The notes beneath the pieces were generated by a model. That model ran no database searches. It saw only the letters and a program-made list of their open reading frames with translations, and had not been told where the DNA came from. The translations under genes were made by a program, and so were the position numbers. From assembly GCA_028551475.1 (NCBI GenBank), contig CM052358.1, positions 25,632,853 through 25,696,852 on the forward strand: a DNA stretch of 64,000 bases, read 5' to 3'. This document shows positions 44,445-53,896 of this stretch, piece after piece (position 1 is the stretch's first letter; the number at the start of each line of letters is the position of its first letter). This stretch comes from Casuarina equisetifolia. Its lineage: Eukaryota > Streptophyta > Magnoliopsida > Fagales > Casuarinaceae.

Positions 44445-45070
44445 GAGAAAGGTGAACAAAGACGGCTAGGGTTTGAGAGGAGGGAATTAAGGATAAGGGT
44501 AATTTGGTAAATAAAGAAAGGAATAGCAAAAGTGGCTAGGGTTGACGGAAAATAAAAAACAAGGGAGAAGGCGGCTAGGGTTAACGTGAAAAAAAAAAAG
44601 GAAAACAAATGAGGAAAGAAAAGGCAGCTAGGGTTGTGTGTACAAGAAGGAGGAAAAAGACAAAGTTGAAAAAGATGAGAAAGTGGCATGACTCATGTGA
44701 AGGGAAAAAGGAAGAGAGAGAGAAAACTCTTTAGGCTACGGTGAGTTGGAAAAAAGGAGGAAAGAGAAAAGGGAATTATGAAAGATGAAGAGAAAGGACA
44801 AAGAGAGAGAAAATACCTTGGTCTAGGGGTGGAAAAAGTGACAAGAAAGAGAAAGAAAGGACCAAAGGGAGGGAGAAAATGCCTTTGTCTACGAGTGGAA
44901 AAAGTAACAGGAAAGAGAAAGAAAGGACCAAAGGAAGGGAGAAAGGATGAAACAGAAGGTGAAAAATTAACAAGAACTAACGGAAGAAGAAAGCAATGGA
45001 TGAAAAAAAACAGAAAGAGGCTCACAACTCGTCGGAAGAGAGAAAAAGGGCGGAAGCTAGGATCGTATGA
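44445..45070 (-). other. Untranslated leader of copia element 2
   Basis: Pyrimidine-rich on the minus strand (tctttctctt-type repeats), with a duplicated segment (about 44820-44875 and 44885-44945: 'gtggaaaaagt(g/a)acaagaaaga'). Between gag ATG and primer site. No gene. Confidence 0.6.
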
Positions 45071-45082
45071 CGATTGATACCA
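45071..45082 (-). other. Primer binding site of copia element 2
   Basis: Minus strand reads tggtatcaatcg directly after the 5' LTR end (...TTCTTACA). The first eight bases fit the initiator-Met tRNA site. Confidence 0.85.
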
Positions 45083-45285
45083 TGTAAGAAACTAAGAAAC
45101 TGAGATGGAGCATGAAGGATTTCTCTATTGCTGTGATGTACTTTACAATGTTTACTATACATTTATAGAGACATAGCCTAGCCTAGGAAAGGTAAACCAA
45201 ATATTTACAATAATTACAATGATATTGTGCCTAATCACAAGCACTAATATGGTAATGTATTAGGTGAGGCAATTGTCTATTAACA
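45083..45285 (-). repeat. 5' LTR of copia element 2
   Basis: 203 bp, six differences from 39583-39785: mostly A/G transitions. Confidence 0.95.
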
Positions 45286-48200
45286 ATTTTCCATTGGAAT
45301 GTAAGGTACGAGTTTTATCATTTCCAGAATTTTCATTTTTGGAAGACAGACAAATGTTTCTAAGAAATTTTATATCTCTATTTGATATTTCTACTAACAT
45401 CGTGGGAAATCCTTCGTAGGTGGCCTAAGGAGATGGACAATTGAAAAGGAAGGTTGGTGGCAGACTCCCCCAAAAGAGAGGGATCATGCCTTTTGAAGGC
45501 CAAACATTCTTAATTACACTTTCTTTTCAAACATTAGTAAATTAATCCTTAGCCCAAACTAAGCATAGGCCACCATTTTCAAAGACTTTATATAGTCTTC
45601 AAAGTAAGTTATCATCATAGTTGTTGGAAGGACAAATATGTAAATTTATCTTGGATTTGATCATCAAAAAAGCTCAAATGGGTGGTGAGATATACCAATC
45701 TATTTTCAATAATTGCTCTTAAGCTAAATGTTTCATTGAACCAAAACATTAACCTTATAACCCAAATTTTAGTGGATTAAAGGTCTTAATTGATTAATGA
45801 GCTCAAATTCCGATTGATTTAATGGGCGTAGAGCGCTAATGATTTTGAGCTTTCAATCTTAATAATCTAAATAGCAGGCCCAATAATTCTGGCCTTACAG
45901 CCCAACAATTTTGGCACACCATAATATTAGATTAGTTGGCCCCATAATTGTGAGAATGAAAACCAATTCATTACTTCAAGCTTAGCATCATTTCTTCAAT
46001 GAACATCACTCTTCCTCGATTGCGCCCATTCGCTTGAACTGAGTCGCATCCCTTTTTAATCCATGCCCGTATCTTCTCTAAAATGGGTCATACTAGCCGA
46101 AAGAGTCCTTTGTTCCTCCATTCTGGTGGAGCAAGGTTCCTTTGCACGGCTTCATACAGCCTGGATGCCTTCCCTGTTCTTCGGCTGAGTAAATGACGTG
46201 GGATGCTACAATTGGCGGCCTGGCTTTCTTCTTCCCTGTCGTGGGCGGCGGGTCTCCTTCACGGTAGGAACTGACGAAGGTAGCCCGTTGCTCCACGGGC
46301 AGATCCGAGTCATTCTAAATGGGCGGGTATTGTTGGTCGCCCATCCTCTTCTCGGGTGGTTCCTCTCTTGGCCTAGGCTGTATAGGATATAAGGTCAAAA
46401 TTAAGATAAGAATAAGATAGTAATTTTCTAGATAAAAGTAAAATAATAATTTTATAATTAGTGTTCGTTCTAAGTTACTCATTACTGTGTGAGTACCAAG
46501 AAGAAGAAATAAGCATGAGACAATGAAAAGAGTTCTGGGATTGTTTTCAAATTCATAAAACTTATAATAAAAAATAAATTATTACATCCATAGATGCATG
46601 ACTGATGTTGTTCAAAGTGCACAAAATGATATTTAGTAACGATAAATATTTGTTTACTGCAAGATAAGCAACACTACGTGGCAATTGTAACCTTTCTTTT
46701 TTTTCCTTTAATTCCAAGGATATTGTTCAGAAAAAGGTGACCTAGTTTTATCTTCAGTTGGTGGTTACATGTCATTATATACACGGAATAGCAAGCTAAA
46801 TAAGAGTCCAAATATGTACAAAAAGCTATTAAAAACCCACAAAAGTTATGTAACAGAATTTACACAAATGTCCACGCGTCGGCCACTTAACGTTTCAGCC
46901 GCAAAGCTAATTCCGTGGAGCGGCTTGCCAAACCGGTAAGAAAATGGAGTAGAGCGAAAACCCAGTTTCAAAGAACGGATTTCCTAGCTTTTAAATAATA
47001 TAATTCTTATCTGCTTAAAAGTTGGGGAAAAAAAGGACTGATGAAACATGAAATTTTCATAGCCTCATCTGGAAGAATTAGTTTTCTATTTGAAGTCCTA
47101 CTAAGTTGTGTATCCTTCTGCATCTAGAAGCACTTGAAAACAAATTAACTTGAATTTGATCTTTTAGTAAGAAATTCTTGATGCAAAAAAAATGTTTTCT
47201 ATATGTTGTTTTGTTTAATTGGAGAACTGTAATCGTTGCTACCGAAGACATAAGAATAACTTGAAGAAAGCAATGAAGGCAAAACAAGAAAATAAGTTGA
47301 TTGGGACAGTTCGATTGGCAATGTAAACTTTAGTGTACAGCAACATGACTAGCTTTTCTCTTGACTTCACTTTTTGTTTGTAATTCTCTTGGAAATGTTG
47401 TTCTTCCCAATAGAATTTTTTCTTTTTGGTTCATTTTGTAGATTCTTATGCATGGATAGAATTCCATCAAAATTGTACAAAAATTAGTTTCTTATGTTAG
47501 CTTTTTGTGCATGTACATATTAGGTACAAGCTTATGAAGTTAATGAACTTGAAATATTTGAACTAGCTGAAAATGTTGAAATTAATCATCTTAATCATGT
47601 ATCTTAAACAATCCATAAATCTAACAAAGAATAAGATTATGTTTCAAAGCACAGCACATGGAAGGAATTCTTAAAAAATGTGAAAGATGGAAAGGAAAGC
47701 TAGAGGGAAGAAAAAGGATCACTTTCTTCTATGAAAGTTTTGTGCCCAAGCTTTGTGCATATAAAGAACCATATTTTACTCCACATTAGGAGATAGACTA
47801 ACATCAAACTATTGTTGAACATGCAAGGCATCAACTTATTCATTTTCTAACCAAGTATCTTGAGCGCCAAATATTTTCATGTTACCAAGGGGTTGCTTTG
47901 GTTCTAATTATTCTTAATTCTAAAAATATACTTTTGTGTCATTAAAAGGATGTTCTTGATATTTCCTTTTGTTCAGTGTCATAGGGCTTGTGGGCTTAGA
48001 AGTTGCTAATGCAAATATGGGCCACCAGAGTTGGGCTTATGCTAATTTGCTGTTCTCAATAGATTTCCATCCAACGTTGACTAGAGAGATCCATTATTCC
48101 AATGAAAATGAATGTATGTGTGTTGTTCATTATAAAGAGACAAAGAAAAGAAGTTTAAAACAGGAAAACCCATGTATTGATAGATCTTTCTAATTGCAAT

Positions 48201-48962
48201 GTTAGAGTAGACATTTGGTTTATGTCCTACCATGATATTCCTCTATCTTAGTTTTATTTGGGAAGAAGCAATCATTATGATCAAAGACAAAGAGAACACG
48301 CTTATTATGGTAAAATTTTCTTGATGCTATCACTGAGTAGAACTAATAATATATTACCTTTTAAATTCAATATGTAAATGAATGCTAGTAAAAATATTAT
48401 TCAATGTACTAGTGCTAGTAAAATTTTTTAAAGCTACTTGTGAAGACTCTATCTAGCAATAGTTTCTTACTTGTTTCTCCTTTAAGTAATCAACATGGCA
48501 CTATGAAGAAATATCCACCCTTACTCCATTCTTAAGCACTCGTATTTTGTTACTACACTAGCTTGGATTCTTTTTCTCAATTGCACAATACGAGTTTATA
48601 GTACAATAGAGAGAAAATATGCACTAAAACACAATAAAATAAAATAAAATAAAATAAAATAAAATAATAAAAAGAGGATAGAAGTGCAATGGACCATGAC
48701 ATTAACAAAATAAAAGTGTGCTTGTTAAACTATAGGGGATAAAACATAATCTCATAACCAATGACAATGTCTTTGTTCCACCATAGAAAAAAACAAGAAA
48801 CAACATAAAGTTTTTGGCCTCCCTTTTATTTAGAACTCAAATGGTAATGCATTAGGCAAATGATCACCATTTCTGATGGCTTAAGATAACTCAAGAAGGG
48901 AGAGAGCCACCAGAGTGATAAAAGTAGCAGACAATAAGATATGAGATTAATCTATGATTCTT
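45286..48962. other. Intergenic, no gene recognised
   Basis: About 45440-45570 matches 61915-62045 ('gatcatgccttttg', 'ccttagcccaaact'), a dispersed repeat. 46000-46390 is less AT-rich, with 60-70 codon open frames on both strands and no known domain; it could be debris of a gene. 47100-48630 is AT-rich; a 74-codon frame at 47969-48193 is not recognised. An AAAAT microsatellite lies at 48634-48666. Confidence 0.4.
48634..48666. repeat. (AAAAT)n microsatellite
   Basis: Six to seven uninterrupted AAAAT units, then AATAATAA. Confidence 0.9.
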
Positions 48963-49460
48963 TCACCCTTGCCTTTTAAGTCTTAAATCAGGGGAGGCTC
49001 TTGATCTTTTAAGACTAGAGTCTTCATCAGATTTGTTGCTTGAGCTGTACTTTTCTTTGTCCTCATAATGGGTTGGCTTAATTGTCTCCTTTACTCGATG
49101 GAAAGCATCTTGGATTTTAATCAAGGCATCCTTGCAGTGTCTAATTGTTTTCTTCCACTCTGTCTTGTCATTGTGGTACAAAAAGCGGAATCTACACTTC
49201 TGCACCGTCAAGCCTAGGTAATCGGCTACAATTGAAGCCTCAATGCGGCTGCTTTGATTCAACCAGTTTGAAAACCAATCATGCAGTATATAGGACAACC
49301 AAATGAATTCACGTAGCTGTAACAACAAGAGATCTTTATTGAAGAAATGGATATGGAAGGGTTCAATTCCTTTTGAGTGACAAAATAGGAGGTAAAGAGA
49401 TTGTGAATCCGGATCGTTAACTATGTTCATCGAATGCTCTTGGACTATGAAATAACACAT
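48963..49460 (-). pseudogene. C-JID module 3: open C-terminal part
   Basis: 165 codons from MCYFIVQEHSMNIVNDPDSQ to LKRQG. The segment SSRIEASIVADYLGLTVQKC and RFRFLYHND is the end of a C-JID beta-sandwich. The charged tail (KYSSSNKSDEDSSLKRSRAS) resembles the basic tail of the TNL at 28 kb. The true exon starts further upstream in another frame (MVLALC...), so the first Met is an artefact of a frameshift. Confidence 0.7.
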
Positions 49461-49504
49461 AGAGCAAGCACCATCCTAGTATGATCGTTGTGCAAATTTG
49501 GAGG

Positions 49505-51220
49505 TGGAGTGATTGTCATAGTAGGCACATCACTCTAATGATTGAAACAGTCCAGAATTTCAGTTGGAGGAAAACAAGAAGTGGAGGGAAAGCATTGATC
49601 AAAGCCCTATAAAATAGAACTGTGTAATTAGCAAAAGTAAGAAAAAGAGGAAAATGAAATAGTAGTGTTTTGGAAAATCAAATACTAGTTTCTTAATTAC
49701 CGGCAAGTTGTTTTGGCTGTATGCTTCTTAGTTCCACTGCTTACGTATCGATAAAAGGGTGTCTTGATATTTCATTTTGCAGGCCCTCAAGTTCTTCTAT
49801 CTTCTACTTTTTCATTAAAAAGAGCCTCAGGTTGACTCATAAGATGTTGAGTTTCATAAAACACAATGCCACCATATATTATCTTCTCCAACTCCTCCTC
49901 ATCATGCACGTGGAAGAATCTAAGCCACTTCTTGTTGGAGTGATTGTCATAGTAGGCACATCACTCTAATGATTGAAACAGTCCAGAATTTCAGTTGGAG
50001 GAAAACAAGAAGTGGAGGGAAAGCATTGATCAAAGCCCTATAAAATAGAACTGTGTAATTAGCAAAAGTAAGAAAAAGAGGAAAATGAAATAGTAGTGTT
50101 TTGGAAAATCAAATACTAGTTTCTTAATTACCGGCAAGTTGTTTTGGCTGTATGCTTCTTAGTTCCACTGCTTACGTATCGATAAAAGGGTGTCTTGATA
50201 TTTCATTTTGCAGGCCCTCAAGTTCTTCTATCTTCTACTTTTTCATTAAAAAGAGCCTCAGGTTGACTCATAAGATGTTGAGTTTCATAAAACACAATGC
50301 CACCATATATTATCTTCTCCAACTCCTCCTCATCATGCACGTGGAAGAATCTAAGCCACTTCTTGTTGGAGTGATTGTCATAGTAGGCACATCACTCTAA
50401 TGATTGAAACAGTCCAGAATTTCAGTTGGAGGAAAACAAGAAGTGGAGGGAAAGCATTGATCAAAGCCCTATAAAATAGAACTGTGTAATTAGCAAAAGT
50501 AAGAAAAAGAGGAAAATGAAATAGTAGTGTTTTGGAAAATCAAATACTAGTTTCTTAATTACCGGCAAGTTGTTTTGGCTGTATGCTTCTTAGTTCCACT
50601 GCTTACGTATCGATAAAAGGGTGTCTTGATATTTCATTTTGCAGGCCCTCAAGTTCTTCTATCTTCTACTTTTTCATTAAAAAGAGCCTCAGGTTGACTC
50701 ATAAGATGTTGAGTTTCATAAAACACAATGCCACCATATATTATCTTCTCCAACTCCTCCTCATCATGCACGTGGAAGAATCTAAGCCACTTCTTGTTGG
50801 AGTGATTGTCATAGTAGGCACATCACTCTAATGATTGAAACAGTCCAGAATTTCAGTTGGAGGAAAACAAGAAGTGGAGGGAAAGCATTGATCAAAGCCC
50901 TATAAAATAGAACTGTGTAATTAGCAAAAGTAAGAAAAAGAGGAAAATGAAATAGTAGTGTTTTGGAAAATCAAATACTAGTTTCTTAATTACCGGCAAG
51001 TTGTTTTGGCTGTATGCTTCTTAGTTCCACTGCTTACGTATCGATAAAAGGGTGTCTTGATATTTCATTTTGCAGGCCCTCAAGTTCTTCTATCTTCTAC
51101 TTTTTCATTAAAAAGAGCCTCAGGTTGACTCATAAGATGTTGAGTTTCATAAAACACAATGCCACCATATATTATCTTCTCCAACTCCTCCTCATCATGC
51201 ACGTGGAAGAATCTAAGCCA
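49505..51220. repeat. 431 bp tandem repeat, four nearly complete identical copies
   Basis: The word tggagtgattgtc recurs at 49505, 49936, 50367 and 50798, exactly 431 bp apart; the fourth unit stops at about 51220, 10-15 bp short. By eye the copies are identical. Read on the minus strand each unit holds the end of a C-JID exon (WLRFFHVHDEEELEKIIYGG, stop), about 230 bp of spacer and intron with an acceptor (ctatag), and the start of the next C-JID exon (GFDQCFPSTSCFPPTEILDC, FNH, stop). An 82-codon plus-strand frame repeated in each unit is antisense to this and not a gene. Confidence 0.95.
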
Positions 51221-51935
51221 ACATTTCTTCACTGTTAATCCTGACCAATTGCTAGAGAAAGTAGCTTCCAAGTAACTTCATTGATTCAACCAATCCACAA
51301 ATGACGCAAGCGGGTTATATGACAGCCAGAAAAGTCCGTCCAGCGTACATAACCACCTCAATTCTTCTATACTGATGCCAAGAAGTTGGTTCTGTTCCAG
51401 CTACATTGCTTTTAAAAACACAAATAAGTTGGGGAGAATCAGCCGAAACCTTTTCAGGGATTGCACTTTGATGTTCATGAACAGTAAAATAAGCGTATAG
51501 TAAAAGTCTCATCCTACCACTACCATTGTAGGGTACATTAATTTTCAGTGATGGCCCATTACTCCGATGGCTAAACCATTCGCGGACAGCTCTTGAACGG
51601 AAACATAAATTGAATACGGAGCTAATAAAAGTCCCAGCTACATTGCTTTCGAAAACACAAATAAGTTGGGGAGAATCAGCTGAAAGCTTTTCAAGGATTG
51701 CACTTTGATGCTCATGAACAGTAAAATAAACGCATCATAAAATTCCCATCCAACCACTAACATTGTAGGGTACATTAATTTTCAGTGAGGGCCCATTACT
51801 CCAATGGCTAAACCATTCGCGGACAGCTCTTGGACGGAAACACAACTTGAATACAGAGCGATGATCATAGTCCTATAAAATGAACATATAGGAGGTGTAA
51901 TGTACATTAGTTTGGGGAAGGGAGAAAGAAAGGAA

Positions 51936-51985
51936 GGATTGGTAATATATTGGTAATATATTGGTAATATATTGGTATATATTGG
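51936..51985. repeat. Short tandem repeat (attggtaatat)
   Basis: 'attggtaatat' repeated about four times in the intron of the TNL C-terminal relic. Confidence 0.85.
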
Positions 51986-52260
51986 AGCACAGTATACATG
52001 GTCATGATTTCTTACCGATAGTTGAATGTGGACTTCATGATTAGGTCTTTCAAATGATCTAATTTCGCAGGTATTAGAGCAAATCACATTCTCTGGGTAT
52101 TCTTGGTTTAGTTTTGCAACACAAGCCAATAGTTCCTCATTGTACTTGTCATGTTCATCAATTAGGGTTTGGCAGTACCTTAGTTTTCGCTTAAATTGCA
52201 ACAGATTATGCCGGTCCAGGTGATAAGTACATTGGCCAAACAAGGTTGCCTACCTACAAG

Positions 52261-52860
52261 TATGGGGGGACCAGACTCCAAGTATAACTGGCAAAACCAC
52301 AATCTATGGCGCACTTACTCTCTTAACACCGAAGGTTTCCAACTACTCTGCATACGAGGCCTCGTTGTTCTGGCTTGAAACCCAATTTCCAACATGGTAA
52401 AGCTTATGTTTTTTTAAGTTAGTGCGGTTTTGAGAAGTTTATATATATATATGAATACTGGATACTCACTCAAAAATATATAACGGTGTTTACTTTGATT
52501 GATATGAAAAGGATTTTCTCTTTACATAATAACCAATAAGCAATAAATATGTCGCAAATACTTACCGACAAAGAAGGAACTCGAACAAGCAATTTTTTAG
52601 GTAGAAAGTAAAATTATAAGTTGCGTCTCCTTTAAAAATAATTCCTTATAAATTGAATTTTGTAAAATTGATTAATGCAGTTCGTCTTTTCACTTTTGAT
52701 GGAAATTAGCATCACATGGTCAGTTAAATATCTTAAAAAACATTAAGTTTTTCTTACCAATAGCCTATATTCACTAAAATACTGAGAACAATAATCTCCA
52801 AGAGAAAAGCAAATAATTTGTGCTTAACTGGTGTTTTTGTAGTCGAAAAACACCTTAAAA
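52261..52860. other. AT-rich spacer
   Basis: No coding or repeat feature recognised apart from a short (TA)n at 52440-52452. Confidence 0.5.
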
Positions 52861-52869
52861 GCTGAAGGA

Positions 52870-53315
52870 TGTCATTAGGTAATGTGCTGGCCTAATCAAT
52901 AGGATAATGAGTGATTTGTCTCATGTCTTCTAGGAACCTAACCGTGTTGCAGATAGTTTGGCTGCTCTAGACCACAATACTCAAGGATTGATTGTGTTTG
53001 AAGTGGTAATTTTTTCCCAACTTTAATTTTCAATGCTTTCAAACAAGATCAACTAAGACTTGCTTGATATAGGCCACCTTAATGTGGCTCTTTTAGTTGT
53101 TTTTTTTTTTCCTACTTTGTGTAATAGAATGTTCTATTTAAATAGGGTTTAAGTTAGGTTTTATTTGTTTCTTGCTTTTATCCATGTACTCTAACAAAAT
53201 GTAGTTAAGTTTGCTACATTCTGTAATGTAACAAGCTTCGTTTTATGTTTGGCTTGCTTTATTTTTACCAAATAAAGTTTGCTAGTACTGATAGCTTCTA
53301 TAAAAAAAATGATAA
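52870..53315 (+). mobile_element. 3' end of a LINE with RNase H tail
   Basis: At about 52935-53005 the plus strand encodes EPNRVADSLAALDHNTQGLI, the C-terminal end of the RNase H-like domain found in plant LINE polyproteins (pattern xNxVADxLA). A T-rich 3' region with 'aataaagttt' (about 53270) and an A run (ctataaaaaaaa, 53298-53309) follow, as expected of a LINE tail. Heavily 5'-truncated; the first 65 bp before the domain have stops. No target duplication found. Confidence 0.65.
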
Positions 53316-53660
53316 GTAAGAGAAAACATAATAGGAAAATTAGTTTTTGCAACACAACTTGTTTTAAATCTTTGTAAAATCCTATTAACTTAATAATTGA
53401 AACAAAAAAAATAAAATGTAGAGTTCTCAATTTTTGGTTGCTCATGTTAGTATAATGTAATTAATCTAACTTATTAGTTTTCATATAAGCCATTAGATCA
53501 AATAGAAACTGTCATGCAACTAAATTAGTAAGTAAGATAGCCATTTCAAAAAGAATAGAGAAGGAAAAATAAAATTTGAATGGGAAACCAGAAAAAGTCT
53601 TGAAAAGGATTTTTTTTTTTTCCTAATATGCTAAAACGTCTTAGAAGTCCTATAAAATAA

Positions 53661-53693
53661 ATATATATATATATATATATATAAAAAAAAAAA
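53661..53693. repeat. (AT)11 microsatellite and poly-A
   Basis: Eleven AT units followed by eleven A, downstream of the subtilase 3' end. The rest of 53316-53896 is AT-rich with nothing recognised. Confidence 0.9.
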
Positions 53694-53896
53694 GGTGATA
53701 CCTTGACAAATTTTTTCAATAATTGTAAGGTTAGACATAATAACCATTACCTTGTAAAAGTATAAAAGGTATGACATAAACCTAAAGCTTATAAAATAGA
53801 CTCATTGTAGTGAGAAATACAAGCATACATGGTTTATTTAAAGTCATCACTAGTTTGAAAGGTTTAACCACTAGTCATGAAGAACATAATACAAGC

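Larger units (their letters stand above)
39583..45285 (-). mobile_element. Ty1/copia retrotransposon (element 2)
   Basis: A 5703 bp element in minus orientation with 203 bp LTRs (39583-39785 and 45083-45285) differing at six positions (about 3%). A polypurine tract abuts the left LTR and a tggtatcaatcg primer site abuts the right one. The flanking 5-mers are gtttt (39578-39582) and atttt (45286-45290): a target duplication with one mismatch. The gag-pol frame is almost continuous, with about four stops, one frameshift and a catalytic change. It is related to element 1 (same primer site, same gag-pol layout) but the LTRs differ. Confidence 0.95.
48963..52260 (-). pseudogene. Relic of TNL C-terminal (C-JID) exons
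   Basis: Minus-strand pieces match the post-LRR C-JID domain of TNL receptors. From 52243: LFGQCTYHLDRHNLLQFKRK (the FxNC..LD segment before C-JID), a donor at about 52013 and acceptor at about 51872. Module 1 (about 51871-51640): VREWFSHWSNGPSLKINVPY, then a TGA, then YFTVHEH. It is joined in frame to module 2 (about 51640-51200): VREWFSHRSNGPSLKINVP, a frameshift near 51365, FWLSYNPLASFVDWLNQ, TGA, GLTVKKCWLRFFHVHD. After the 431 bp array comes module 3 (about 49560-48963): CFNH-stop-SDVPTMTIT, frameshift near 49460, FIWLSYILHDWFSNWLNQSS, GLTVQKCRFRFLYHND and a basic tail ending LRLKRQG. No TIR, NB-ARC or long LRR part is present on this strand. Confidence 0.78.

Noticed and set aside
44692..45077. 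Pyrimidine-rich hydrophobic open frame (MSLFLFFFIH...) as a membrane protein
   Set aside because: It is the untranslated leader of copia element 2, with internal duplication and low complexity.
46093..46392. Organelle DNA insertion in the GC-richer segment
   Set aside because: I could not match it to any plastid or mitochondrial gene; the 64-68 codon frames are unconvincing.
49721..51238. Four copies of an 82-codon plus-strand open frame (MLLSSTAYVSIKG...) as a repeated novel gene
   Set aside because: It lies antisense to TNL C-JID exon remnants, and the copies are identical because the 431 bp DNA unit is. No signal peptide or start context supports it.
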